From Geminicoccus harenae (GTDB lineage: Bacteria; Pseudomonadota; Alphaproteobacteria; Geminicoccales; Geminicoccaceae): a stretch of DNA of 64,000 bases. The DNA is taken from NCBI RefSeq assembly GCF_019800005.1, contig NZ_JABGCL010000013.1:60960-124959 (forward strand), given 5' to 3'. The translations under genes and the position numbers were made by a program. The notes below the pieces were generated by a model. That model saw only the letters and a list, made by a program, of their open reading frames with translations, ran no database searches and was not told the DNA's origin. Shown here piece after piece: positions 54,992 to 62,718 of the stretch; position 1 is the stretch's first letter, and each line of letters begins with the position of its first letter.

Positions 54992-55186
54992 TTGTTGACC
55001 ACTCGTAGCCTTTGGCAAGTCACGAGATTGAGTTCGGCAGAGAGGATGTGGATACCGGAACTTCAGGTGTTGCTGGCGCGGCAAGAACGTTTGGACAGTT
55101 TCGAAACACGCATAAGGCGTCCATTGCCCCCTCCTACTCCTAACTGGGTATTGCCCACTCCACCTGCAAAGGAATGGCCTGAGTGA
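54992..55186 (+). CDS. Possible small protein before the polymerase gene
   Basis: A 64-codon frame from a TTG at 54992 whose stop overlaps the GTG of the next gene by 4 bases, the same coupling seen across this cluster. It is hydrophilic and ends Pro-rich (RPLPPPTPNWVLPTPP). No family is recognised and no strong ribosome site is seen, so it may be noncoding. Confidence 0.35.
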   Translation: MLTTRSLWQVTRLSSAERMWIPELQVLLARQERLDSFETRIRRPLPPPTPNWVLPTPPAKEWPE

Positions 55187-56559
55187 CGGTATTTCTGGCA
55201 GCCTTTTTGGCTTCGGCCGGTATTCTTCCGGCCGAAGCGCATTTCGTCATAAGCGCCGGTCTTGCAGTAGCCCTTCTCGTGAGAAGACCCCGATCGGGAT
55301 GGAAGGCCACTCCTCTTCTGCTTCCGGCTGCGGCAACGATCTTAATCGGGCTGACCGGCACCGCTGCCTTTGGATATCCGACCGAGTACGACCTCGCCAA
55401 AGGTCTATGGTACCAGATTCGTGTGCCCCTCTACCTCTTTGTGGGCGTGCTATTTGCTTACACGGGTACGGATGAGCGGACGCTTCTTCGTGCCATACTA
55501 TATGCCGGAGCCGCGCTGGCCATTTTTTACCTCGCAAGATACATAGCTGACCCTAATATCGATCTTGCGGACCGAACTTACGTCCGTCGGTATATCGGCA
55601 AAGGTTTTCTCTTGAGCGCCCTCGCACTTGCGATCGCTCTGTGCGGCAACCGGTACATTGGCTTGCCGATGATGATACGCGTTTCGGCCATTGCATTAGC
55701 TGCTGGCGCCATAATAGCATCGACAGGACGGTCCGCGATAGTCGATACTACAGTTATTTCACTTGCCTTGATGGGATTGCTTCCAGCGCAGATCCTGGCG
55801 AAGGGCGGCGTCGCAGCTCTCTTATTCGCCCTCTTGATTATCACCACCCCCCTTGTGTCTTGGATCGCTGGGACAGATACAGTTGCGATATGGTCGCGTA
55901 ATTTACCTCACTTCATGCAAGAGATAATTGCCATTGATCGTAGCTCAATCTACGAGATCGGTAGGTTCTGGCGCGGGTTTGAGACCTACCAGGCTTTCCA
56001 ATTCTTGCTTGGACATGGTCCTGTCGCTGTCTTGCTCGGCACTGGGTTTGGGCACCTTGTCCCGCTTCCCATTACGATGGTCCTGGGAACAGAGGCATTC
56101 GACAGCATTCCCATTTTCCATAATGGCTTCTCGTTTCTAGGCGTGCGTGGCGGCGCAATCGGTATCGTGCTCTACGTCGTCCAGTTGTCGATTCTGGCCT
56201 ATGTCGCATGGCGCCTCTCGACAGCGAGAGGGGTGAGGTGCCGAGGTATAGGCAGGCTCCTTGTTGGCTTGACAGTATGCTGTGCCCTCGCAACGCCTGT
56301 TTCCGGCGGCCTGATGAACTATGGTGAAGCTGGCAGCACATTTGGGCTGCTGTTTGGCTTCGGAATCGGAACCTACATCCGATATAGGCGGACGAGCGGT
56401 GTCCCCACAGGTACTGTACCTGCACGACGCCATGGAGCACGACCCCGTTGGGAAGTTCCGGATTGCGGCCCTCCAGGCGGGCGTGACGGCGACTTGGCGG
56501 ACATCGTGACTTCGGATGCTGGTTTAGGCATGCCATCCGGCAAGTCGGCTTATTTTTGA
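55183..56559 (+). CDS. O-antigen ligase/polymerase family membrane protein (Wzy-like)
   Basis: A 458-residue polytopic protein from the GTG at 55183. About ten helices are seen, with a long periplasmic loop around residues 240-320 (SRNLPHFMQEIIAIDRSSIYEIGRFWRGFETYQAFQF, then GTGFGHLVPLP) carrying the GTGFG-type motif of Wzy/WaaL. It probably polymerises lipid-linked repeat units in the periplasm. The C-terminal 60 residues are hydrophilic. Between the F420-like gene and the flippase, as expected for a Wzx/Wzy cassette. Confidence 0.82.
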   Translation: MTVFLAAFLASAGILPAEAHFVISAGLAVALLVRRPRSGWKATPLLLPAAATILIGLTGTAAFGYPTEYDLAKGLWYQIRVPLYLFVGVLFAYTGTDERTLLRAILYAGAALAIFYLARYIADPNIDLADRTYVRRYIGKGFLLSALALAIALCGNRYIGLPMMIRVSAIALAAGAIIASTGRSAIVDTTVISLALMGLLPAQILAKGGVAALLFALLIITTPLVSWIAGTDTVAIWSRNLPHFMQEIIAIDRSSIYEIGRFWRGFETYQAFQFLLGHGPVAVLLGTGFGHLVPLPITMVLGTEAFDSIPIFHNGFSFLGVRGGAIGIVLYVVQLSILAYVAWRLSTARGVRCRGIGRLLVGLTVCCALATPVSGGLMNYGEAGSTFGLLFGFGIGTYIRYRRTSGVPTGTVPARRHGARPRWEVPDCGPPGGRDGDLADIVTSDAGLGMPSGKSAYF

Positions 56560-56697
56560 AGAGAGATTGATTATAGCCTTGTCTTCCCATTTTGCCGAAC
56601 CAACGGTGGCTGTCGTACGTACGTGCGGAGCGGCAGTGGCGACCGCATCGATGACACCTCGACGACTACGGCTACTGGAGACGATAGGCTGCTATCT

Positions 56698-57951
56698 ATG
56701 ACTGACCGGATCTTCATATTGCTAACAATGGCGATCCGGACGACTGTCGCTATAGGCACGCTGATCATACTCGCTCGCACTCTCGGCGTAGCCGACTATG
56801 GGTTCTTCGCTACTGTAGTGAGCTACTGCACTATAGCCGCGGTCATCAGCGACTTCGGATTTCCAATGAGCGCATTGCGAGAAGTTGGAGCAGAGCCAGG
56901 CAAGGCAGGAGAAGTCATGGCCTCGTGCATGCAGGCCAAGTGTATGCTTGCAATATGCATAACGGTGTGCGCCCTCCTCCTTCTTGCCAGCACTGACACA
57001 CGATGGGACGAGCGACCATATGTAATATTTATTTTTCTGGCGGTTATGCTTAATTCGTTCGGAGATCTTACCCTTATCACATTCCGCGCGAGTGGTCATT
57101 TTAGACGCGAGGCGAGTATCGTTACATGGACGTCTCTAGTTCATTTCGGGCTTCTCGCGGCAGCTGGCTACCTGGCGAATGACATTAGCTACGTTTCATC
57201 GGCGTATTTCATGTCAAGGTTGATATATGCTGTGACGTCAGTGATTGCGCTCAGGCGCATAACTGGAGCGAATCCCTTTGCTTGGAATGGCTTTGGGCAT
57301 GTCTTCGGCAGAGTAAGAGATAGTCTGCCGTTTGCCGTAGACAGCGCTCTCACGAATGTATTCGCTCAACTGGATGTAATCATAGTAAGTCGTGTGCTAG
57401 GGTTCGAGGCGGCTGGAGTATATCAGGCTGGCGCTCGCGTCGTGCAGGGAATTGTGCCGTTCACCGTTGCGCTTGCCGGCGTTCACATTCCAAAGCTAGC
57501 TCGTCTTGCGAAAACGGAAGAGCCCGTCCTGCCCCGCCATCGCATCCAGGTCATAGGAGAGTTTCTAGTTGTTGGTTTGGTCCTCGGTCTGGTTCTGATC
57601 TTGCTTGGGCCGATATTCACGAAGGTCTTTCTTGGGCCTTCTTTTTCCGAAGTAGATGCACTTTGGATTGGGTTTGCAGTCTTTACTACTATACGGTTCT
57701 TGGCCACATCTCTGGGAGTTCAACTAGTTGCCGCGGGGCAGTCATATATGCGGGCAGTAGCGATTATCGCGTCGGGCGCTACGACGGTAGCTCTGTATGT
57801 TTACATCCTGCCGTGGGCCGGTGTCCGGGCGGTGCCCTGGATTGCAGCAATTGGGATGGCCGTCATGGTCGCAACATACGGAGCCTCTCTGCTGCGTTTC
57901 ATCAGGAAGAACCGCAGATTCTCCGCCGAACGCAGAACAAGGGAGCCGTAG
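56698..57951 (+). CDS. Oligosaccharide flippase family protein (Wzx-like)
   Basis: A 417-residue MOP-superfamily exporter with about 12 helices. The start at 56698 (MTDRIFILLTMAIRTTVAIGTLI) is preferred over the open GTG at 56623. ARTLGVADYGFFATVVSYCTIAAVISDFGFPMSALREVG is the typical N-terminal half, and VDSALTNVFAQLDVIIVSRVLGFEAAGVYQAGARVVQG the internal repeat. It flips the undecaprenyl-linked repeat unit to the periplasm. Confidence 0.87.
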   Translation: MTDRIFILLTMAIRTTVAIGTLIILARTLGVADYGFFATVVSYCTIAAVISDFGFPMSALREVGAEPGKAGEVMASCMQAKCMLAICITVCALLLLASTDTRWDERPYVIFIFLAVMLNSFGDLTLITFRASGHFRREASIVTWTSLVHFGLLAAAGYLANDISYVSSAYFMSRLIYAVTSVIALRRITGANPFAWNGFGHVFGRVRDSLPFAVDSALTNVFAQLDVIIVSRVLGFEAAGVYQAGARVVQGIVPFTVALAGVHIPKLARLAKTEEPVLPRHRIQVIGEFLVVGLVLGLVLILLGPIFTKVFLGPSFSEVDALWIGFAVFTTIRFLATSLGVQLVAAGQSYMRAVAIIASGATTVALYVYILPWAGVRAVPWIAAIGMAVMVATYGASLLRFIRKNRRFSAERRTREP

Positions 57952-57953
57952 TA

Positions 57954-59138
57954 ATGGTTGTGGTTGGTTTGCTCTGGCATCGTCTGGGGCGAGGGAATCT
58001 AGGTGTAGATGCGCTTACACGAACGCATATCGCTATTGTGTCTGAGGCCGCCAGAAGAGCATCCTGCGAAATCGAGCTTGTCTTGTTCGGCAATCCCACA
58101 ATGACCGGCAGCGTTATCGATGTCGAGAACGTGAAGTTTGGCGCACGGCCGAGTGTGAGGGAACTTTTGAGCGGGCGCTCGACCTTCCTCAGTCAAGCTC
58201 GAAGCTGCGACCTATTTATTGATATTGGTGAAGGGGATAGTTTTACCGACATCTATGGCCCCTCTCGCTTTGCAGTGCAGTTGTTCTCGAAGCTTGCGGC
58301 GTTGCGGTTTAGGCGCCCTCTGGTGCTCGCGCCACAGACGGTTGGGCCTTTTGATACTTGGTGGGCCAGGCGCCTCGCTTTGCCCGTGCTGCGCAGATGC
58401 GACAAGATTTTCGCGCGAGACTTCCTTTCAAGCGGCTATGTGAGATCCCTGGGGGTCGCATCCAATGTCGAGGAAGCAATCGACGTTGCGTTCAAGTTGC
58501 CTTACGATCCTGTTCAGAGGAACGAGGGCGAGTTGATAAAGGTCGGTGTGAACGTATCCGGGCTCCTGTTTAGAGGAGGCTACACTGGCAGCAATCAGTT
58601 TGGGCTACGCCTGAACTATGCTGATCTCACCATCAAATTAATCAAACACTTCTCTTCTTGCCCCGATGTTGAAGTCTGGCTTGTCCCGCATGTCATTTCT
58701 CCGGGGGGCGGTGAAGACGATCTTGCAATATGCAGCAAACTTGTGCGTGATTTCCCAGGAGTCAAACTTGCCCCCGATTTTGTACACTCTTCGGCTGCGA
58801 AAACCTTCATTGCTGGCCTCGATTTTCTGGTGGCGGGGCGAATGCACGCCTGTATTGCTGCGTTCTCCTCAGGTGTCCCGGTTGTACCCATTGGATATAG
58901 CCGCAAGTTTGCTGGCCTTTTTGGTACACTTGGCTATTCATATCTGGTGGATGGCCGAGCAATGGGCACCGACGAGGCATTCAACTTTGTCCAAGCCTCC
59001 TTTGAAGAACGGGCGTCCGCTTCATTAGCGATATCCCGCGCAATGCCTGGGGTGCTACGTCGACTGCAACAGTATGAGGATTATTTAGTGGAGCTCTTCT
59101 CAAGTGTGCACGTCCTGAGGAGTTCAGCGCTACTTTAG
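57954..59138 (+). CDS. Polysaccharide pyruvyl transferase family protein
   Basis: A 394-residue GT-B-like pyruvyltransferase (CsaB/ExoV type), ATG at 57954 eight bases after GGGAG and three after the flippase stop. GRGNLGVDALT near the N-terminus, LFIDIGEGDSFTDIYGPSRF, LVLAPQTVGPF, and FVHSSAAKTFIAGLDFLVAGRMHACIAAFSSGVPVVPIGYSRKFAGLF are landmarks. It attaches a pyruvate ketal from phosphoenolpyruvate to a sugar of the repeat, giving the polymer extra negative charge. Last gene of the cassette. Confidence 0.88.
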   Translation: MVVVGLLWHRLGRGNLGVDALTRTHIAIVSEAARRASCEIELVLFGNPTMTGSVIDVENVKFGARPSVRELLSGRSTFLSQARSCDLFIDIGEGDSFTDIYGPSRFAVQLFSKLAALRFRRPLVLAPQTVGPFDTWWARRLALPVLRRCDKIFARDFLSSGYVRSLGVASNVEEAIDVAFKLPYDPVQRNEGELIKVGVNVSGLLFRGGYTGSNQFGLRLNYADLTIKLIKHFSSCPDVEVWLVPHVISPGGGEDDLAICSKLVRDFPGVKLAPDFVHSSAAKTFIAGLDFLVAGRMHACIAAFSSGVPVVPIGYSRKFAGLFGTLGYSYLVDGRAMGTDEAFNFVQASFEERASASLAISRAMPGVLRRLQQYEDYLVELFSSVHVLRSSALL

Positions 59139-59372
59139 CACACATATATCGTGTATAATGGTTGCCACAGTTCGGGGAACACATCTGAGTGTGGTGGAAC
59201 AATTCGACCAGCCGGCAGTGGACGGTCGACAAGCTCGCCTGCCATGGTGTCCCTGGAACTCTGGCCAATGTGCGCCTGCCTGCTCCTTTAGATGTGGGGA
59301 TCGGTGAGAGGCTTTCGCTTGCGCTCCATCGGCCGTGGGGCCTGATCTTCTCATCATGGCTCAAGCGTTGAG

Positions 59373-60407
59373 GTGGTAGCCGTGGATGGGGAGGATGCTC
59401 GCATCCTCCCCATCCACGGCTTGGTCAGTCCCAGGGGGAACAGCATCGATGCCAAGGCACGGCTCGGCTGGATTAAGCTTTACCAGCAGATCGGGGTCAG
59501 GCGCATCGTCTGTCGCCGCTGCGGCATTTCCGAGGTCACCCTGCGCAAATGGCTCCGGCGCTACGCCGCCGAGGGTGAGGCTGGGCTCCAGGACCGCAGC
59601 AAACGCCCCCGTACGTCGCCAGGCCAAAAGGTCTTCGCCGGGCAGGAACGGTTGATCCTGCAGGTCCGCCGGGAGGGCAAGCTCGGCATCAAGCGGCTCC
59701 GCAACGAGCTCATCCGCCAGCACGGTCTCAGGCTGGCGCTGGACACCATCCACAAGGTCCTGGTCCGCCACGGCGAGAACCTGCTCAAGAGACCCAGACT
59801 CAGACGCAAGGGCACCAGGCGCTATAGCCGACCCGTGCCAGGCGACCGCGTCCAGATGGATGTCTGCAAGATCGGCCCGGGCCTCTACCAGTACACCGCC
59901 ATCGACGATTGCTCGCGCTTTCAGGTGCTCCGTGCCTATCCGCGCAGGAATGCCAAGAACACCCTCGACTTCCTGGAGCAGGTCGTCGAAGAGATGCCGT
60001 TCGCCATCCAGCGCATCCAGACCGACCGCGGCCAGGAGTTCTTCGCTTACGAGGTCCAGGACCGGCTACGCGAATGGCGCATCAAGTTCCGGCCGATCCG
60101 GCCGCGCTCGCCGCACCTGAACGGCGAGGTCGAAAGAGCCCAGCGCACGGCGCTCGAGGAGTTCTGGCCGACCATCGACCTCGCCGGCACCGACCTCGCC
60201 GACCGTCTGGCAGAGTGGCAGACCTTCTACAACTGGCAAAGACCACATGACTCGCTCGGTGGGCGTGCGCCCATCGATCGCGTCTGTGAGCTCATCGCCA
60301 AGACCCCGCTCACCGCCGAGGTCGTCGCCGCCTACGACCCCACCAAAGAGTTCATCCGCATCAATGACTTTGGCTGGGACTCAACCTTCTCGCGATCGGG
60401 ACGGTGA
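59373..60407 (+). CDS. IS481-family transposase
   Basis: A 344-residue DDE transposase. ILPIHGLVSPRGNSIDAKARLGWIKLYQQIG opens it, a helix-turn-helix follows (CRRCGISEVTLRKWLRRY), then the integrase core with catalytic Asp in VQMDVCKIGPG, Asp in IQTDRGQEFF and Glu in HLNGEVERAQRTALEEF. The frame appears intact with a GTG start. A 42-base perfect palindrome covers its first codons. Element ends are not resolved. It sits at the right boundary of the low-GC polysaccharide cassette. Confidence 0.92.
   Translation: MVAVDGEDARILPIHGLVSPRGNSIDAKARLGWIKLYQQIGVRRIVCRRCGISEVTLRKWLRRYAAEGEAGLQDRSKRPRTSPGQKVFAGQERLILQVRREGKLGIKRLRNELIRQHGLRLALDTIHKVLVRHGENLLKRPRLRRKGTRRYSRPVPGDRVQMDVCKIGPGLYQYTAIDDCSRFQVLRAYPRRNAKNTLDFLEQVVEEMPFAIQRIQTDRGQEFFAYEVQDRLREWRIKFRPIRPRSPHLNGEVERAQRTALEEFWPTIDLAGTDLADRLAEWQTFYNWQRPHDSLGGRAPIDRVCELIAKTPLTAEVVAAYDPTKEFIRINDFGWDSTFSRSGR
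59379..59420. repeat. 42-base perfect palindrome at the 5' end of the transposase gene
   Basis: 20-bp arms (59379-59398 and 59401-59420) flank only two bases. In the message this would form a very stable hairpin covering codons 3-16, and in DNA it could extrude a cruciform. It may limit transposase translation. Because both arms are perfect it could also be an assembly artefact, though the encoded LPIHG is family-conserved. Confidence 0.75.
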
Positions 60408-60429
60408 GGGCAGATCACACACATGAGGT

Positions 60430-60685
60430 CCTGTACCATCTCGCCGGAGATATCGGCCGTCTACCGGCTCGTCGGCCTGTACGGCTTCGAAACCACCTTC
60501 CGGCATCCGGCGTCGCCAGTTGAACAGCATGCTGGGCAAGGTCTCGGTTTGGCGCACGACGAGTGACACGCTCATGCGGGCTGCATGCTCTCCTCGACCA
60601 ACCGCATTTTCTGGGCAATTGTGAGTCGACGCCGTCGCTGGACGGCAGTGACCACCTCGATACGCGGCGGACGAGGACCATTCCG
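60430..60685 (-). pseudogene. Decayed IS3/IS66-type transposase OrfA fragment
   Basis: On the minus strand the reading runs EVVTAVQRRRRLTIAQKMRLVEESMQPA to a stop near 60577. It continues in another frame from about 60575 as MSVSLVVRQTETLPSMLFNWRRRMPEGGFEAVQADEPV. Together these are the helix-turn-helix region of an IS3-like OrfA with a frameshift between, and the rest of the element is missing. It shares the 491-base gap 60408-60898 with a small dyad CATAGAC-N4-GTCTATG at 60708-60725 and no other gene. Confidence 0.75.
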
Positions 60686-60898
60686 ATCGGAAGCTAACGT
60701 CCTTATCCATAGACGTATGTCTATGCCTTGTCGGCTATCGACCCTGTCGGGTTCAAACGGGGTGCAGTCCAGCTACCTGACCGACCGCGGATGCAGGTGC
60801 TGCCCGGCTTGCGGTGGTGACGGAGCAGGATGCTGAGATTTCAGACATCCTATTCCGGCTTGTACGATACGCGTGTGCTCGCTGACTATCGGCAGACG

Positions 60899-61306
60899 CT
60901 ATGCTGGCTTTGCTGCCCTGCCCATTACCTGCGGCCCCGGGACCTCCCCGCTCATCAGCCCGCTCATGAGCTGCCCGAACAGTGCGCCCTGCGGCATGTC
61001 CGGGTCCTTCGGGCCGCCGAAGTCGATCAGGATGCGCAGCCGGACATGGGCGCGCTCGTTCTCGGCGACCATGGCGAGCAGGCGGCGCCCGCCGTCCGAG
61101 CGGCAGAGCATTGCCTCGGCCGGGGGCTTGGGCACGCTGCCCATAAGGATGAAGTCGCCCACCTGCAGGTGGGTGAACATCGGGTCGAAGAAGCCCGGCT
61201 TCAGCATCTCGTCGACCGGGCAATTGTCGGCATAGCTCCACAGTATCCACTCGTCACCACCCTGGGTGGTCAGGGCAGCCAGCAGCTTGCTCTTGTGGCA
61301 GGGCAT
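60899..61306 (-). CDS. Uncharacterised protein with phage-like 'FFDP...VGD.I' domain
   Basis: A 135-residue protein starting MPCHKSKLLAALTTQGGDEW at 61306. The central LWSYADNCPVDEMLKPGFFDPMFTHLQVGDFILMGS resembles a short domain common in phage and prophage structural or hypothetical proteins (tyrosine, then a gap, then FFDPA...LLKVGDLI). No signal peptide or helix. Divergent from the following gene. Function unknown; resemblance is from pattern memory only. Confidence 0.55.
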   Translation of the reverse strand: MPCHKSKLLAALTTQGGDEWILWSYADNCPVDEMLKPGFFDPMFTHLQVGDFILMGSVPKPPAEAMLCRSDGGRRLLAMVAENERAHVRLRILIDFGGPKDPDMPQGALFGQLMSGLMSGEVPGPQVMGRAAKPA

Positions 61307-61426
61307 GATGGTCTCCGATCGCTCATGGGTTGATGACAACCGTCCTAATGCACCTGATTCGATTGTCAATGACCATGTTCCTATGTATGGATGCAGCAGG
61401 AACATCGTCTTGACGAGACCGCCATG

Positions 61427-62347
61427 CCCCGCACCCCTTCCCCTGCACAGATCGAGGCGTCGCGCCGCAATGGCGCCCGCTCCCGCGGCCCCGCCTCGCC
61501 GGAGGGCAGGGCAATCGCCGCGCGCAACGCGCTCCGCCATGGCCTATGCGCCCGCACCATCCGCGTCCTGCCGGCCGAGGACGAGGCGAGCTTCCATCGC
61601 CTGCGCACCGCCCTGCTGGACCGCTGCGCCGGCGACGACGATCCCTTGCGCATCTGCCTGGCCGAGCTGCTCGCCGACAATGTCTGGCGCCAGTTCCGCC
61701 TTTCCCGCCAGGAGACCGCGCACCAGGCCCAGCTCCTTTTTGACGCTGATGATGAGTTCGGCGCGTACGAGCATCCCGAGCATGTCGTGCTGGACGACCA
61801 TTACCGGCTCCTCCAGCTCGCCCGCTACCGGGCCCAGCACCTGCGCGAGTTCAAGGACCTGCTGGCTTCACTGGGCCAGGTCGGCGAGGTTCCCTCCCCC
61901 ATCGAGCCGGCCGGTCTTCCCGAGGCCGAAGGCCGGCTGGAGGAGGAACCCGCGGGCCGAAGCCAGCCCCTGCCGGTTCTGCGAAACGAACCCGAGCCGC
62001 CGGACGACTCCGTCGAACCGGACGAGCCGGACACGCTGGCGCCAGCGGAAGCACCCGCGACCTCTGCCGATGAGCCAGCCCCACCGGCGCCGCCTCCGTC
62101 AGAGCCGGCCCGCGTCAGGAAGCGGCATGGCTCCAGCAGGATCGAGCCCTCGGCAGGAGCCGCGCCAGACACCGGAGCCCCCTCCGCCCGTCCGCCGTCG
62201 CCCGCGGATTCCGCCCAAGCCCTCCGCGAGCTTGCCCACCTGCGCGAACAGATCGCCGCCCGCTGGCCAACCAACATGCGCGGCCATGTCGAGGCCTTCT
62301 ATACCTGCGCTTCGGCACCAACGGCAGCGGCCCACCCGCTTGGGTAG
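61427..62347 (+). CDS. Uncharacterised Ala/Pro-rich protein with N-terminal 'RRNGARSRGP' motif
   Basis: A 306-residue protein from the ATG at 61427. It opens SPAQIEASRRNGARSRGPAS followed by PEGRAIAARNALRHGLCA, a motif found at the start of many scattered hypothetical proteins, often multicopy (the ANRANAQKSTGPRT-type motif). Residues 60-140 are predicted helical. Residues 165-270 are a Pro/Glu/Ser-rich low-complexity linker. There is no known domain. Such genes are frequently found near mobile DNA. Confidence 0.65.
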   Translation, partial: PRTPSPAQIEASRRNGARSRGPASPEGRAIAARNALRHGLCARTIRVLPAEDEASFHRLRTALLDRCAGDDDPLRICLAELLADNVWRQFRLSRQETAHQAQLLFDADDEFGAYEHPEHVVLDDHYRLLQLARYRAQHLREFKDLLASLGQVGEVPSPIEPAGLPEAEGRLEEEPAGRSQPLPVLRNEPEPPDDSVEPDEPDTLAPAEAPATSADEPAPPAPPPSEPARVRKRHGSSRIEPSAGAAPDTGAPSARPPSPADSAQALRELAHLREQIAARWPTNMRGHVEAFYTCASAPTAAAHPLG

Positions 62348-62421
62348 CCCAGCTACCCCCCGGCACCCAGCTCGCCAGCTGAGACATCATGCCGACGAAA
62401 CGAACCCGAGCCGCCTCCGCC

Positions 62422-62669
62422 TCGTCATCCTCCGGCTCGACCGGGGGACCAACCGCTTCCCGCAGCCCTGCCACCCACGGACCTCACACCCTGCCCATCA
62501 CGGCCGGACCCGATCCAGCCATCCAGCCTCCGCGAGAACGAGCCAAGACCCCGCCCGCTCCCCTTTTCATGTCATCCCCCGGCCCGACCGGGGGACCAAC
62601 CACCTCCCACAGCCTTGCCGCCCATGAGCCCCACGAACAATCCGTCATGGCCGGACCTGATCCGGCCAT
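62422..62669. repeat. Cluster of REP-like palindromes in 371-base spacer
   Basis: The gap 62348-62718 has no gene. It holds two copies of a TCATCC(C/T)CCGG-N5-CCGGGGGACCAAC unit (near 62424 and 62574) related to the hairpin at 38651. It also holds two copies of a CGGCCGG...CCAGCCAT/CCGGCCAT unit (near 62499 and at 62647-62669) related to the pair at 20924. The alternation of the two kinds suggests a mosaic REP island. Confidence 0.6.
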
Positions 62670-62718
62670 CCAGCTTCCTGCCCAGGAATCGCCCCCACCT
62701 CCCGAAGGCGCCCCAACC

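Noticed and set aside
59139..59372. Short frames between the pyruvyltransferase and transposase genes, with a TATAAT at 59154
   Set aside because: No family likeness or ribosome site, and no good -35 at the right distance. Probably IS flank or cassette debris.
60708..60725. Dyad CATAGAC-N4-GTCTATG as an IS end or operator
   Set aside because: No matching partner was found near the transposase and there is no gene start close by; too short to interpret.
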